From NCBI RefSeq assembly GCF_001512295.1, contig NZ_LNUP01000018.1, positions 144,091 through 208,090 on the forward strand: a stretch of 64,000 bases of DNA. The letters are read 5' to 3'. Numbering within the stretch: position 1 is the first letter of the stretch; the number at the start of each line of letters is the position of its first letter. The position numbers and the translations under genes are program-made. The notes below the pieces were generated by a model, which did no database searches, was not told where the DNA came from, and worked only from the letters and a program-made list of their open reading frames with translations. Positions 19,393 through 29,436 of this stretch are shown in pieces. Source of the DNA: Pseudomonas sp. EpS/L25 (GTDB lineage: Bacteria > Pseudomonadota > Gammaproteobacteria > Pseudomonadales > Pseudomonadaceae).

Positions 19393-19532
19393 GGATAGAT
19401 CACCTGGGTTGTATAAGGAAAGCCGGCAATGATAGCAGACTTCGCGGGGCGGGAAGGGGTATTCGTAGCAAGCGAGCGCCGGTGGGCGTAGTATACGGCG
19501 CCGATTTCCCGCGTCCGCTCGAGGATAGCCAC

Positions 19533-20321
19533 GTGCTGAACAACATCCGCGTCGTTCTGGTCAATACCAGCCATCCCGGCAACATCGGCGGCGCCGCCCG
19601 GGCGATGAAGAACATGGGCCTGTCGCGCCTCTATCTGGTCGAGCCCGAGGACTTTCCCAGTGGCGAAGCCAATGCCCGCGCCTCCGGGGCCAATGACGTG
19701 CTCGATGCTGCCATCGTCGTCGACACCCTGGAAGAAGCCCTGACCGGCTGCAGCCTGGTGCTGGGCACCAGTGCCCGGGATCGCCGCATCCCCTGGCCGC
19801 TGCTGGATCCGCGTGAGTGCGCCACCACCTCCCTGGCCCAGGTGGAGCAGGGCGGCGAGGTGGCCCTGGTGTTCGGTCGCGAGTACGCTGGCCTCACCAA
19901 CGAAGAGCTGCAGCGCTGCCACTACCATGTGCACATCCCCTCGGACCCGGCCTTCGGTTCGCTCAACCTCGCCGCCGCGGTCCAGGTGCTGGTGTACGAG
20001 GTGCGCATGGCCTGGCTCGCCGCGCAGAACCAGCCGACCAAGATGAACAAGGTCGAAGCCACCGCCATGCTCAATACCCAGCCGGTGACGGTGGAGGAGC
20101 TGGAACTCTATTACGAGCACCTGGAGCAGACCCTGGTGGAGATCGGCTTCCTCGATCCGGCCAAGCCGCGCCACCTGATGAGTCGCCTGCGCCGGCTCTA
20201 CGGCCGTGCCGGCATCAGCAAGCTGGAGATGAACATCCTGCGCGGCATCCTCACCGAAACCCAGAAGGCCGCCCGCGGCGAATCCTATCCACGGACTATC
20301 CCGCCGATAGATAATGCCTGA
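19533..20321 (+). CDS. trmJ: tRNA (cytidine/uridine-2'-O-)-methyltransferase TrmJ
   Basis: TrmJ methylates the 2'-O of position 32 in several tRNAs. The 262-residue SPOUT protein starts at a GTG ([19 protein letters not shown]) with GAGG 8 bases upstream. The knot motifs are [26 protein letters not shown] and [17 protein letters not shown]-terminal extension includes a coiled dimerisation region. Unlike PAO1, no cysE lies between it and iscR. Confidence 0.93.
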   Translation: MLNNIRVVLVNTSHPGNIGGAARAMKNMGLSRLYLVEPEDFPSGEANARASGANDVLDAAIVVDTLEEALTGCSLVLGTSARDRRIPWPLLDPRECATTSLAQVEQGGEVALVFGREYAGLTNEELQRCHYHVHIPSDPAFGSLNLAAAVQVLVYEVRMAWLAAQNQPTKMNKVEATAMLNTQPVTVEELELYYEHLEQTLVEIGFLDPAKPRHLMSRLRRLYGRAGISKLEMNILRGILTETQKAARGESYPRTIPPIDNA

Positions 20322-20338
20322 GTGATTTGCTCGGTTTT

Positions 20339-20371
20339 ATAGTTGACCTTTTTTGTCGGGAATCCGATAAT
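20339..20371 (+). promoter_or_regulatory. isc operon promoter with IscR type 1 site
   Basis: A sigma-70 promoter is visible: -35 TTGACC (20343-20348), a 17-base spacer, and -10 GATAAT (20366-20371). The 25 bases at 20339-20363, starting ATAGTTGACC and ending GTCGGGAAT, closely match the IscR type 1 site as known from the E. coli isc promoter and overlap the -35. [2Fe-2S]-IscR would repress from here. Confidence 0.85.
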
Positions 20372-20404
20372 TGTGTCATCCGATGCAACCCGCTCGAGTT
20401 CGTC

Positions 20405-20902
20405 ATGAGACTGACCACCAAAGGCCGCTACGCCGTTACCGCCATGCTCGACCTGGCGCTGCATGCCCAACGGGGCCCGGTGTCGCTGGCCGACATTTCC
20501 GAGCGGCAGGGCATTTCGCTGTCCTATCTGGAACAGCTGTTCGCCCGGCTGCGCCGTGGCTCCCTGGTCAACAGCGTACGCGGTCCCGGCGGCGGTTATC
20601 AGCTGGCGCGCGACATGAGTGGTATCCATGTGGCGCAGGTGATCGACGCCGTCAACGAATCCGTGGATGCCACCCGCTGTCAGGGCAGCGGTGGCTGTCA
20701 CCAGGGCGATACCTGCCTGACCCACCACCTCTGGTGCGATCTGAGCGATCAGATCCATGCCTTTCTTAGTGGCATCACCCTGGCCGACCTGGTCGCCCGC
20801 AACGAGATCCAGCAGGTTGCCAAGCGTCAGGACACTAAGGCCTGTGCCAGCAAGCAATCGCCCCTAGCGGTCGAAAAAATCGAAGCGTCCACCATCGACT
20901 GA
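20405..20902 (+). CDS. iscR: iron-sulfur cluster regulator IscR
   Basis: The 165-residue Rrf2-family regulator begins [20 protein letters not shown], with the winged helix and SLSYLEQLF recognition segment in the first 60 residues. Three cysteines near residues 92-104 ([13 protein letters not shown]) with a nearby histidine bind a [2Fe-2S] cluster. It senses cluster supply and represses the isc operon. The ATG at 20405 matches the conserved start; an open frame extends upstream over the promoter and was ignored. Confidence 0.96.
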   Translation: MRLTTKGRYAVTAMLDLALHAQRGPVSLADISERQGISLSYLEQLFARLRRGSLVNSVRGPGGGYQLARDMSGIHVAQVIDAVNESVDATRCQGSGGCHQGDTCLTHHLWCDLSDQIHAFLSGITLADLVARNEIQQVAKRQDTKACASKQSPLAVEKIEASTID

Positions 20903-20934
20903 GCAGAGACGCCCGTCTGATTTAGGAGTAACCG

Positions 20935-22149
20935 ATGAAATTGCCGATCTACCTAGACTATTCCGCCACCACCCCCGTCGATCCGCGCGTCGCTCAGAAG
21001 ATGAGCGAGTGCCTGCTGGTGGACGGCAACTTTGGCAACCCTGCATCGCGCTCCCACCTGTTCGGCTGGAAGGCCGAGGAAGCCGTGGAAAACGCCCGTC
21101 GCCAGGTGGCCGAACTGGTCAACGCCGACCCGCGTGAGATCGTCTGGACCTCCGGTGCCACCGAGTCCGACAACCTCGCCATCAAGGGTGCCGCGCACTT
21201 CTACCAGAACAAGGGCAAGCACCTGATCACCTCCAAGATCGAGCACAAGGCGGTGTTGGACACCACCCGCCAGCTCGAGCGCGAGGGCTTCGAGGTTACC
21301 TACCTGGAGCCGGGCGAAGACGGTCTGATCACCCCCGAGATGGTCGCGACGGCCCTGCGTGAAGACACCATCCTGGTGTCGGTCATGCACGTGAACAACG
21401 AGATCGGTACCATCAACGACATCGCCGCCATCGGCGAGCTGACCCGCTCCCGTGGCGTGCTCTTCCACGTCGATGCCGCCCAGTCCACTGGCAAGGTCGA
21501 GATCGATCTGGAGAAGCTAAAGGTCGACATGATGTCCTTCTCGGCGCACAAGACCTACGGTCCCAAGGGCATCGGTGCCCTCTACGTCCGCCGCAAGCCG
21601 CGCGTGCGTATCGAGGCCCAGACCCATGGTGGCGGTCACGAGCGCGGCATGAGATCCGGCACCCTGGCGACCCACCAGATCGTCGGCATGGGTGAAGCCT
21701 TCCGTATCGCCAAGGAAGAGATGGCCCAGGAAAATGTCCGGATCAAGGCCCTGAGCGATCGCTTCTACCGTCAGTTCGAAGGCCTCGAGGAGGTCTACCT
21801 GAACGGCAGCCTGATCCATCGGGTGCCGCACAACCTGAACCTGAGCTTCAACTACGTCGAAGGCGAGTCGCTGATCATGGCGCTCAAGGACCTGGCGGTC
21901 TCGTCCGGTTCGGCCTGTACCTCGGCGTCCCTGGAACCGTCCTACGTCCTGCGCGCCCTGGGCCGCAACGACGAGCTGGCGCATAGCTCCATTCGCTTCA
22001 CCTTCGGCCGCTTCACCACCGAAGAAGACGTTGACTACGCCGCGAGCAAGGTCACCGAAGCCGTCAACAAGTTGCGCGAATTGTCCCCGCTGTGGGACAT
22101 GTTCAAAGAAGGCGTAGACCTGAGTCAGGTCGAGTGGCAAGCCCACTGA
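20935..22149 (+). CDS. iscS: cysteine desulfurase IscS
   Basis: IscS takes sulfur from cysteine for Fe-S clusters, tRNA thiolation and other pathways. The 404-residue PLP enzyme has [12 protein letters not shown] at the start, the PLP lysine in [12 protein letters not shown] near residue 205, and the persulfide cysteine in [21 protein letters not shown] near residue 328. A GGAG ribosome-binding site precedes the ATG. It is the second gene of the isc operon. Confidence 0.98.
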   Translation: MKLPIYLDYSATTPVDPRVAQKMSECLLVDGNFGNPASRSHLFGWKAEEAVENARRQVAELVNADPREIVWTSGATESDNLAIKGAAHFYQNKGKHLITSKIEHKAVLDTTRQLEREGFEVTYLEPGEDGLITPEMVATALREDTILVSVMHVNNEIGTINDIAAIGELTRSRGVLFHVDAAQSTGKVEIDLEKLKVDMMSFSAHKTYGPKGIGALYVRRKPRVRIEAQTHGGGHERGMRSGTLATHQIVGMGEAFRIAKEEMAQENVRIKALSDRFYRQFEGLEEVYLNGSLIHRVPHNLNLSFNYVEGESLIMALKDLAVSSGSACTSASLEPSYVLRALGRNDELAHSSIRFTFGRFTTEEDVDYAASKVTEAVNKLRELSPLWDMFKEGVDLSQVEWQAH

Positions 22150-22177
22150 CCCACCCCTGATGAGTGAGGATTGAACC

Positions 22178-22564
22178 ATGGCATACAGTGAAAAGGTCAT
22201 CGACCACTACGAAAATCCGCGCAACGTCGGCAAGTTCGACGCGGCCGATCCCGATGTCGGCACCGGCATGGTCGGCGCCCCGGCCTGCGGCGACGTGATG
22301 CGTCTGCAGATCAAGGTCAACGAGCAGGGCATCATCGAAGACGCCAAGTTCAAGACCTACGGCTGCGGTTCCGCCATCGCTTCCAGCTCCCTGGCCACCG
22401 AGTGGATGAAGGGCAAGAGCATCGAGGAAGCGGCGTCGATCAAGAACAGCATGATCGCCGAAGAACTGGCCCTGCCGCCGGTGAAGATCCACTGCTCGGT
22501 GCTCGCCGAAGACGCCATCAAGGCGGCCGTCAGCGACTACAAGCAGAAGAAAGGCCTGCTCTAA
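22178..22564 (+). CDS. iscU: iron-sulfur cluster scaffold IscU
   Basis: The 128-residue scaffold has the three cluster cysteines in PACGDVM, YGCGSAIA and KIHCSVLAED, and the LPPVK motif recognised by HscA just before the third. Clusters are built on it from IscS sulfur and then handed on. It lies between iscS and iscA with spacers under 30 bp. Confidence 0.98.
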   Translation: MAYSEKVIDHYENPRNVGKFDAADPDVGTGMVGAPACGDVMRLQIKVNEQGIIEDAKFKTYGCGSAIASSSLATEWMKGKSIEEAASIKNSMIAEELALPPVKIHCSVLAEDAIKAAVSDYKQKKGLL

Positions 22565-22573
22565 GGAGGAACC

Positions 22574-22897
22574 ATGGCGATCAGCATGACCGAGTCCGCC
22601 GCTCGTCACGTGCAGCGCTCCATCGATGGGCGCGGCAAGGGTGCCGGCATTCGCCTGGGCGTTCGTACCACGGGCTGCTCGGGACTGGCCTACGTCCTCG
22701 AGTTCGTCGATGAACTCGCGGCCGAGGATCAGGTGTTTGAAAGCCATGGCGTCAAGGTCATCATCGACCCTAAGAGCCTGGTCTACCTGGACGGCACCGA
22801 GTTGGATTTCGTGCGTGAAGGCCTCAACGAGGGCTTCAAGTTCAACAATCCCAACGTGCGTGGCGAGTGTGGCTGCGGCGAAAGCTTCAATATCTGA
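22574..22897 (+). CDS. iscA: A-type iron-sulfur carrier IscA
   Basis: The 107-residue protein has the A-type cysteine pattern: TTGCSGLAY near residue 35 and GECGCGESF at the C-terminus. It carries clusters or iron to [4Fe-4S] targets. AAGGAGG lies upstream of the ATG. It is the fourth gene of the isc operon. Confidence 0.97.
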   Translation: MAISMTESAARHVQRSIDGRGKGAGIRLGVRTTGCSGLAYVLEFVDELAAEDQVFESHGVKVIIDPKSLVYLDGTELDFVREGLNEGFKFNNPNVRGECGCGESFNI

Positions 22898-22905
22898 GGC
22901 CAGCC

Positions 22906-23427
22906 ATGGGTAAGCCCTGTCACTTCGCGCTGTTCGAGATCAAGCCCGCCTTCGAGATCGACCTGGCGGGTCTGTCTTCGCGCTATCGCGATCTGGCGCG
23001 CACCATGCACCCGGATCGCTTCGCCGATGCACCCGAACGTGAGCGCCGCCAGGCGCTGGAGCGTTCGGCCGAGCTCAACGAGGCCTACCATGTGCTGCGG
23101 GCTCCCTCGCGCCGTGCACGCTATCTGCTGGAGCTCGAAGGGCATGAGATGCCCCTCGAAGCGACCATCCAGGATGGCGACTTCCTCATGCAGCAGCTGC
23201 AATGGCGCGAAGAGCTGGAAGATCTGCAGGAGGCGGGCGACAGCGCTGGCATTCCTGCTTTCCGCCAGCGCCTCAAGGATGCGCAGCGCGACATCGAGCA
23301 GGCCTTCGCCGCGATCTGGAAGGACGCCGCCCAGCGCGAGCACGCCGAGCGTCTGGTCCGTCGCATGCAGTTCCTCGACAAGCTGGCCAGCGAGATCCGC
23401 CAGCTCGAAGAGCGTCTGGACGATTAA
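22906..23427 (+). CDS. hscB: Fe-S cluster co-chaperone HscB
   Basis: This 173-residue J-type co-chaperone has the HPD motif in [10 protein letters not shown] near residue 40 and a C-terminal three-helix domain that binds IscU. It stimulates HscA ATPase. The ATG (22906) lies 8 bases after iscA; an upstream in-frame start inside iscA was rejected because [10 protein letters not shown] is the family start. Confidence 0.95.
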   Translation: MGKPCHFALFEIKPAFEIDLAGLSSRYRDLARTMHPDRFADAPERERRQALERSAELNEAYHVLRAPSRRARYLLELEGHEMPLEATIQDGDFLMQQLQWREELEDLQEAGDSAGIPAFRQRLKDAQRDIEQAFAAIWKDAAQREHAERLVRRMQFLDKLASEIRQLEERLDD

Positions 23428-23472
23428 TCACAGGTGTCGCCGAGGCACCGACAACCATAAGCCGACTAGCCA

Positions 23473-25332
23473 ATGGCTCTATTGCAGATTGCCGAACCCG
23501 GGATGGCGCCTAAGCCGCATCAGCGCAAGCTGGCGGTAGGCATCGACCTGGGCACCACCAATTCCCTCGTGGCCGCCGTGCGTAGTGGCGTGGCCGAGCC
23601 CCTGCCCGACCTGCAGGGCGAGGTGATCCTGCCGTCAGCCGTGCGCTATGCCGCCGGCGGCGTGGAAGTGGGCGCCGGCGCCAAGGCTGCCGCGGCCCAG
23701 GACCCTTTCAACACCATCTTGTCCGTCAAGCGCCTCATGGGGCGTGGCATCGCCGATGTCAAGCAGTTGGGTCAGCAGTTGCCCTATCGCTTCGTTGCCG
23801 GCGAATCGGAAATGCCCTTCATCGAGACCGCCGCGGGTCGCAAGAGTCCGGTGGAAGTCTCCGCTGACATCCTGCGCGTGCTGCGCGAGCGCGCCGAGGC
23901 GACCCTCGGTGGCGAGCTGGTCGGTGCGGTCATCACCGTGCCGGCCTATTTCGACGATGCCCAGCGCCAGGCCACCAAGGATGCCGCGCGCTTCGCCGGG
24001 TTGAACGTGCTGCGCCTGCTCAATGAACCCACCGCTGCTGCCGTGGCCTATGGCCTGGACCGGGGCGAGGAGGGCGTGGTCGCCATCTACGATCTGGGTG
24101 GCGGCACCTTCGATATTTCCATCCTGCGGCTGACCCGTGGCGTCTTCGAGGTCATGGCCACCGGGGGCGACAGCGCCCTGGGTGGTGACGACTTCGACCA
24201 TGCCATCGCCAACTGGATCGTCCAGCAGGCCGGGCTGTCCAGTGACCTGGACCCGGCTACCCAGCGCCGCCTGCTGCAGAGCGCCTGCGCCGCCAAGGAA
24301 GCTCTGTCCGCCGCCGAGCGCGTCGAGGTACGCCATGGTGACTGGTCGGGCGTGCTCGCGCGCAGCACCTTCCAGGAACTCATCGCCCCGCTGGTCGCCC
24401 GTAGCCTCAAGGCTTGTCGACGCGCCCTGCGTGACGCGGACGTCGAGCCGGCGGACATTTCCGCTGTGGTTATGGTCGGCGGTTCCACCCGGGTGCCCTA
24501 TGTCCGCGAAGCCGTGGGCGAGCTGTTCGAGTGCGATCCGCTCACCGACATCGATCCGGATCGCGTGGTCGCCATCGGCGCCGCGCTGCAGGCCGACTCC
24601 CTGGCCGGCAACCGCGCCGGCGAAGAATTGCTGCTGCTGGACGTCATCCCGCTGTCCCTGGGACTGGAAACCATGGGTGGCCTGATGGAGAAGATCATCC
24701 CGCGCAACACCACCATTCCGGTGGCGCGCGGCCAGGACTTCACCACCTACCGCGACGGCCAGACCGCCATGCTGGTGCATGTACTGCAAGGCGAGCGCGA
24801 ACTGGTCAAGGACGCCCGCTCCCTGGCGCGCTTCGAGCTCCGCGGCTTCCCGCCCATGGTCGCCGGTGCCGCCAAGATTCGCGTGACCTTCCAGGTCGAT
24901 GCCGACGGCCTGCTCGGCGTATCCGCCCGCGAGCTGTCCAGTGGTGTCGAGGCCAGCGTCCAGGTCAAGCCGTCCTACGGCCTGACCGATGGCGAGATCG
25001 CCAACATGCTGCAGGATTCCTTCCGTCATGCCGGTGACGACATGCAGGCCCGCGCGCTGCGCGAGCAGCAGGTCGAGGCCCGACGGCTGATCGAGGCGGT
25101 CACCGCTGCGCTGGTCGCCGATGGCGAGCGCCTGCTGGACGCCGAGGAGCGCCAGGTGATCGAGCTGGAAATCGGCCGGTTGGCCGAGCTGCTGGAAACC
25201 ACCGACGTCCAGGCGCTCGAAGAGCAGACCAAGCGTCTTTCTCACGTAACCGATGCCTTCGCCGCCCGGCGGATGAACGCCTCGGTCAAGGCGGCCCTGG
25301 CGGGTCGCCGTCTCAACGATATCGAGGAGTAG
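23473..25332 (+). CDS. hscA: Hsp70-type chaperone HscA
   Basis: HscA is the specialised Hsp70 that releases clusters from IscU. The 619-residue protein has the ATPase motifs [12 protein letters not shown] near residue 21, [13 protein letters not shown] near residue 198 and [14 protein letters not shown] near residue 335, followed by a substrate-binding domain. The ATG at 23473 gives the family start [10 protein letters not shown], although no strong ribosome-binding site is seen there. It is encoded between hscB and fdx. Confidence 0.97.
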   Translation: MALLQIAEPGMAPKPHQRKLAVGIDLGTTNSLVAAVRSGVAEPLPDLQGEVILPSAVRYAAGGVEVGAGAKAAAAQDPFNTILSVKRLMGRGIADVKQLGQQLPYRFVAGESEMPFIETAAGRKSPVEVSADILRVLRERAEATLGGELVGAVITVPAYFDDAQRQATKDAARFAGLNVLRLLNEPTAAAVAYGLDRGEEGVVAIYDLGGGTFDISILRLTRGVFEVMATGGDSALGGDDFDHAIANWIVQQAGLSSDLDPATQRRLLQSACAAKEALSAAERVEVRHGDWSGVLARSTFQELIAPLVARSLKACRRALRDADVEPADISAVVMVGGSTRVPYVREAVGELFECDPLTDIDPDRVVAIGAALQADSLAGNRAGEELLLLDVIPLSLGLETMGGLMEKIIPRNTTIPVARGQDFTTYRDGQTAMLVHVLQGERELVKDARSLARFELRGFPPMVAGAAKIRVTFQVDADGLLGVSARELSSGVEASVQVKPSYGLTDGEIANMLQDSFRHAGDDMQARALREQQVEARRLIEAVTAALVADGERLLDAEERQVIELEIGRLAELLETTDVQALEEQTKRLSHVTDAFAARRMNASVKAALAGRRLNDIEE

Positions 25333-25339
25333 TTCCATC

Positions 25340-25678
25340 ATGCCGCAGATCACCCTGCTGCCCCACGCCGAGCACTGCCCCGAGGGCGCGGTCTTCGAAG
25401 CCAGCGAAGGCGAAACCATCATCGCCGCGGCCCTGCGCAACGGCATCGACATCGAGCACGCCTGCGAGATGTCCTGTGCCTGCACCACCTGCCACGTGGT
25501 CATCCAGGAAGGCTTCGATTCTCTCGAGCCCTCCGATGAGCTCGAGGACGACATGCTGGACAAGGCCTGGGGCCTGGAAATGCGTTCGCGCCTGTCCTGC
25601 CAGGCGGTGGTAGGCAGCGAGGACCTGGTGGTGGAAATCCCGCGCTACACCATCAACCAGGTGTCCGAAGGTCACTGA
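25340..25678 (+). CDS. fdx: [2Fe-2S] ferredoxin of the Isc system
   Basis: The 112-residue ferredoxin has the adrenodoxin-type ligand pattern CEMSCACTTC near residues 42-51 plus a distal cysteine in RLSCQAVV. It supplies electrons for cluster assembly. It starts 7 bases after hscA and precedes iscX. Confidence 0.97.
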   Translation: MPQITLLPHAEHCPEGAVFEASEGETIIAAALRNGIDIEHACEMSCACTTCHVVIQEGFDSLEPSDELEDDMLDKAWGLEMRSRLSCQAVVGSEDLVVEIPRYTINQVSEGH

Positions 25679-25691
25679 GGGAGAAGCTGTC

Positions 25692-25892
25692 ATGGCACTG
25701 AAATGGACCGATGTGCTGGATATCGCCATCGAACTCAACGATGCCCATCCTGACGTGGATCCGCGCTACGTGAATTTCGTCAAGCTGCGCAACTGGGTCG
25801 TGGCCCTGCCGGAGTTCGACGACGATCCCCAGCGTGGTGGCGAGAAGGTGCTGGAGGCCATCCAGGCCGCCTGGATCGAAGAGTCCGCCTGA
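25692..25892 (+). CDS. iscX: Fe-S assembly protein IscX
   Basis: This 66-residue acidic protein begins [24 protein letters not shown] and has the conserved [15 protein letters not shown] and C-terminal AIQAAWIEE segments. It binds IscS and modulates desulfurase activity. It is the last gene of the isc operon, followed by a hairpin/T-tract. Confidence 0.97.
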   Translation: MALKWTDVLDIAIELNDAHPDVDPRYVNFVKLRNWVVALPEFDDDPQRGGEKVLEAIQAAWIEESA

Positions 25893-25927
25893 CGCATCGC
25901 CCGTACCGCGCTACGCTTTTCACCGGG

Positions 25928-25957
25928 ACCCGCGTATAATCCGCGGGTTTCGTTTTT
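25928..25957 (+). terminator. terminator-like hairpin with TATAAT in its loop, upstream of ndk
   Basis: ACCCGCG (25928-25934) pairs with CGCGGGT (25942-25948), and a T-tract follows. This could end isc transcription. The 7-base loop contains TATAAT (25935-25940), a perfect -10 element that may be the ndk promoter, although no good -35 is visible at 16-18 bases. Confidence 0.6.
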
Positions 25958-25983
25958 GCTCTATTCCCACATTCGGAGTTCAC

Positions 25984-26415
25984 ATGTCTGTTCAACGTAC
26001 CCTGTCGATCATCAAGCCCGATGCCGTAGCCAAGAATGTCGTCGGTGAGATCGTCACCCGCTTCGAGAAGGCTGGCCTGCGCGTCGTCGCTGCCAAGATG
26101 GTCCAGCTGTCCGAGCGCGAAGCCGGTGGCTTCTACGCCGAACACAAAGAGCGTCCCTTCTTCAAGGATCTGGTTTCCTTCATGACCTCCGGTCCGGTCG
26201 TGGTCCAGGTGCTGGAAGGCGAGAACGCCATCGCCAAGAACCGTGAACTGATGGGTGCCACCGATCCCAAGAAAGCCGACGCCGGCACTATCCGTGCCGA
26301 TTTCGCCGTCTCCATCGACGAGAACGCCGTTCACGGTTCGGACTCCGAAGCGTCCGCCGCTCGCGAGATCTCCTACTTCTTCGCAGCTACCGAAGTCTGC
26401 GAGCGCGTCCGCTAA
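25984..26415 (+). CDS. ndk: nucleoside diphosphate kinase
   Basis: Ndk transfers phosphate between nucleoside tri- and diphosphates. The 143-residue protein begins with [13 protein letters not shown] and has the catalytic histidine in NAVHGSDS near residue 117. The ATG was chosen because the family begins there; the open frame extending upstream crosses the hairpin region. In PAO1 ndk also separates iscX from rlmN. Confidence 0.97.
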   Translation: MSVQRTLSIIKPDAVAKNVVGEIVTRFEKAGLRVVAAKMVQLSEREAGGFYAEHKERPFFKDLVSFMTSGPVVVQVLEGENAIAKNRELMGATDPKKADAGTIRADFAVSIDENAVHGSDSEASAAREISYFFAATEVCERVR

Positions 26416-26461
26416 GGATGAGTGCCGGCCAGGGAAGCGGCCCGCCCGCCTTCCTGGCACC

Positions 26462-26480
26462 GCCCGCGCCCTGCGCGGGC
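26462..26480 (+). terminator. strong hairpin between ndk and rlmN
   Basis: GCCCGCGC (26462-26469) pairs perfectly with GCGCGGGC (26473-26480) over a 3-base loop. There is no long T-run, so it may be only a weak terminator or an mRNA-stabilising hairpin. Confidence 0.4.
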
Positions 26481-26508
26481 TTCAAACAGATTTCGTCGAG
26501 GTGATCCC

Positions 26509-27648
26509 ATGACCACAGCCACCGATAAGGTCAATCTGCTGGGCCTGACCCAGCCGCAACTCGAGTCGTTCTTCGAGTCCATCGGGGAGAAGCGCTTTCG
26601 CGCCGGCCAGGTCATGAAGTGGATCCATCACTTCGGCATCGACGATTTCGACGCCATGAGCAACCTGGGCAAGGCGCTCAAGGAAAAGCTCAAGGCCGCC
26701 GCGGAAATCCGTGGCCCCGAGATCGTCAGCGAGGACATCTCCCGCGATGGCACCCGCAAGTGGGTGATCCGCGTCGCCTCCGGCAGCTGCGTCGAGACCG
26801 TCTACATCCCGCAGAACGGCCGCGGCACCCTGTGCGTGTCGTCCCAGGCCGGTTGCGCCCTGGACTGCAGTTTCTGCTCCACCGGCAAGCAGGGCTTCAA
26901 CAGTAACCTCACCGCCGCCGAGGTGATCGGCCAGGTGTGGATCGCCAACAAGTCCTTCGGCACCGTGCCGGCCAAGATCGACCGCGCCATCACCAACGTG
27001 GTGATGATGGGCATGGGCGAGCCCCTGCTGAACTTCGACAATGTCGTCGCCGCCATGCGCATCATGATGGACGACCTCGGCTACGGCATCTCCAAGCGCA
27101 AGGTCACCCTGTCCACCTCGGGCGTGGTGCCGATGATCGAGGAGCTGGCCAAGCACATCGACGTCTCCCTGGCGCTGTCGCTGCACGCGCCCAACGACGA
27201 GCTGCGCAACGAGCTGGTACCGATCAACCGCAAGTATCCGCTGGCCATGCTGCTGGATGCCTGCCAGAGATACATCGGCCAGTTGGGCGAGAAGCGCGTC
27301 CTGACCATCGAGTACACCCTGCTCAAGGACGTCAACGACCTGCCCGAGCATGCGCACCAGATGATCGAGCTGCTGCGCAACGTGCCCTGCAAGATCAACC
27401 TGATTCCGTTCAATCCCTTCCCGCACTCCGGCTACGAGCGGCCGAGCAAGAACGCTACCCGCCGTTTCCAGGAGCTGTTGCAGCAGGCCGGCTTCAACGT
27501 CACGGTGCGCACCACTCGCGGTGATGACATCGACGCCGCGTGCGGGCAACTGGTCGGGCAGGTCATGGACCGCACGCGGCGCAGCCAGCGCTACATCGCC
27601 GTCCGCCAGCTCGACGGTGCCGAAACCGTAACGCCGCTCCAGGGCTGA
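26509..27648 (+). CDS. rlmN: dual-specificity rRNA/tRNA (adenine-C2)-methyltransferase
   Basis: RlmN methylates A2503 of 23S rRNA and A37 of some tRNAs by a radical SAM mechanism. The 379-residue protein has the CX3CX2C cluster motif CALDCSFC near residue 120, the [12 protein letters not shown] segment, and a C-terminal cysteine in AACGQL near residue 346 needed for the methyl-Cys intermediate. The ATG at 26509 follows GAGGTGA. Confidence 0.96.
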   Translation: MTTATDKVNLLGLTQPQLESFFESIGEKRFRAGQVMKWIHHFGIDDFDAMSNLGKALKEKLKAAAEIRGPEIVSEDISRDGTRKWVIRVASGSCVETVYIPQNGRGTLCVSSQAGCALDCSFCSTGKQGFNSNLTAAEVIGQVWIANKSFGTVPAKIDRAITNVVMMGMGEPLLNFDNVVAAMRIMMDDLGYGISKRKVTLSTSGVVPMIEELAKHIDVSLALSLHAPNDELRNELVPINRKYPLAMLLDACQRYIGQLGEKRVLTIEYTLLKDVNDLPEHAHQMIELLRNVPCKINLIPFNPFPHSGYERPSKNATRRFQELLQQAGFNVTVRTTRGDDIDAACGQLVGQVMDRTRRSQRYIAVRQLDGAETVTPLQG

Positions 27649-27658
27649 GGGAGCGACC

Positions 27659-28429
27659 ATGGCGATCACGCGCTGTGCGATTGTCGCGCTCGCCCTGTTG
27701 GTTGGTGGCCTCGCCGGCTGCGTGACCGAGGGTGACCGCAATCCCATGGATACCCGCCAGGGGCGGATGCAGGCGCGTGATGCCTACATCCAGCTCGGCC
27801 TCGGCTACGTCCAGCAGGGCAACACCGAACAGGCCAAGGTACCGCTGAAGAAGGCGCTGGAACTGGATTCCTCCAGCGCCGATGCCCATGCCGCCCTGGC
27901 CCTGGTATTCCAGGCCCAGGCGGAAGTGCAGCTGGCGGACCAGGAGTATCGCCTGGCCCTGCGCGAACGTCCCCACGATGCCCGCATCCTCAACAACTAC
28001 GGCAGCTTCCTCTACGAACAGGGGCGCTACAAGGATGCCTACGAACGTTTCCAGCAAGCCGCCGAGGACAGCCTCTATCCCGAGCGTGCCCGGGTGTTCG
28101 AGAATCTCGGCCTGACCGCCTTGCGGCTCAATCAGGTCGACTTGGGCAAGGAAAATCTGGAAAAATCCCTGCGGCTGGATCGCAATCAGCCCAGGGCCCT
28201 GTTCGAATTGGCTCAACTGGCCTACCAGACGCGCGACTATGTGCCGGCGCGCAGCTATTACCAGGCCTTCAGCCAGCTCAGTCCCCAGGATGCCCGCAGC
28301 CTGTTGCTCGGGATCCGCCTCGCCGAAGTGTTCAATGACCGCAACACCGCCGCGAGCTATGCCCTGCAGCTGAAGCGCCTGTACCCGAACTCACCTGAAT
28401 ATCGTCAACTTCAGTCGGAGCAGAAATGA
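27659..28429 (+). CDS. pilF: type IV pilus biogenesis lipoprotein PilF/PilW
   Basis: The 256-residue protein has a lipoprotein signal with lipobox LAGC near residue 21, then about six TPR-like repeats (LGYVQQGNTEQAKVPLKKAL and similar). This outer-membrane pilotin is needed for PilQ secretin assembly. It lies after rlmN and overlaps rodZ by 4 bases, the usual gammaproteobacterial order. Its presence is relevant to DNA uptake because comEC is broken in this window. Confidence 0.92.
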   Translation: MAITRCAIVALALLVGGLAGCVTEGDRNPMDTRQGRMQARDAYIQLGLGYVQQGNTEQAKVPLKKALELDSSSADAHAALALVFQAQAEVQLADQEYRLALRERPHDARILNNYGSFLYEQGRYKDAYERFQQAAEDSLYPERARVFENLGLTALRLNQVDLGKENLEKSLRLDRNQPRALFELAQLAYQTRDYVPARSYYQAFSQLSPQDARSLLLGIRLAEVFNDRNTAASYALQLKRLYPNSPEYRQLQSEQK

Positions 28430-29409
28430 CCGCAGTGCAATCCGAAGCGGTACACGCCGGCCGGGGCCACCCCGGTGAACTCCTGCGGCAAAAACGTGTG
28501 GAGCTCGGCTTCAGCCAGGCCCAGGTCGCCCAGAGCCTCAATCTCAGCGGGCGCATCATCGAGCAGCTCGAGGCCGGCAACTACCAGCAGATGCCGGGGC
28601 ATACCTTCACCCGGGGCTACATCAAGGCCTATGGCAAGCTGCTCGGCCTCGATCAGGTGGAGCTGGTGCGCGCCTTCGATGGCTATACCGGTACCGATGC
28701 CAAGGGCAGCACCGTGCACAGCCTGGGCCGGCTCGACGAGCCGGTGCGGTTGTCCCGTAACGTCCTGAGATTCGTCAGCTTCATCCTGGTGGTATTGATC
28801 ATCGCCATGGGGTTGTTCTGGTGGCAGGAACGCAGTCGCCAGGCCTCCAGCGCCAGTGCCGTGAGCATGGAGCATGTCGAGGTCGAGGGCGCCGACGGCA
28901 AGACCGAGATCCACCCCATCGACGAGCCGGAAGAGCAACCCCAGGCGCCAGCGCAGGTGCCGACGCCGGCCGCCGGCGTGCCAGCGCTCGTAGGTACGCC
29001 GGTTCCCGACGCCAGCACCGTGGCCTCGATGCCCACGCCGACTACCCCGACGCCTGCGACCCCGGCCCCCGTTACGCCGGCGCCGAGCAGCACGGCCCCG
29101 ACAGCGACGCCGGCAACCGTGCCCGGCACGCCAGCACCGAGCGCTCCCGTGGCCGGTGCCGACAGCCTGAACATCCGTTTCTCCGCCAACTGCTGGCTGC
29201 AGGTCAGCGATGGCACCGGCAAGATCCTCTTCAGCGGCGTGAAGAAAGGCGGCGAGAGCCTGGATTACGCCTCGATCAAGGCGCCGGTGAACATCCGTCT
29301 CGGTTTCGCCCGCGGTGCCCAGATCACCTACAACGGCCAGGTCGTCGACCTCGCGCCCTACACCAAGGGCGAGACCGCCCGCATCAAACTCGGTCAGGCC
29401 GGACAATGA
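28426..29409 (+). CDS. rodZ: RodZ-like cell-shape protein (HTH-TM-DUF4115)
   Basis: The 327-residue protein has an N-terminal Cro/C1-type helix-turn-helix (about residues 15-75, LGFSQAQVAQSLNLSGRIIEQ), one transmembrane helix near residues 112-132, a Pro/Thr/Ala-rich linker of about 90 residues, and a C-terminal DUF4115 periplasmic domain (about 245-325). This is the architecture of RodZ, which couples MreB to the cell wall. The linker is rich in low-complexity PTPATPAP-like repeats and is probably disordered. Confidence 0.88.
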   Translation: MTAVQSEAVHAGRGHPGELLRQKRVELGFSQAQVAQSLNLSGRIIEQLEAGNYQQMPGHTFTRGYIKAYGKLLGLDQVELVRAFDGYTGTDAKGSTVHSLGRLDEPVRLSRNVLRFVSFILVVLIIAMGLFWWQERSRQASSASAVSMEHVEVEGADGKTEIHPIDEPEEQPQAPAQVPTPAAGVPALVGTPVPDASTVASMPTPTTPTPATPAPVTPAPSSTAPTATPATVPGTPAPSAPVAGADSLNIRFSANCWLQVSDGTGKILFSGVKKGGESLDYASIKAPVNIRLGFARGAQITYNGQVVDLAPYTKGETARIKLGQAGQ

Positions 29410-29436
29410 CGTCCGGCGACCTCATGGGAAACCAGC

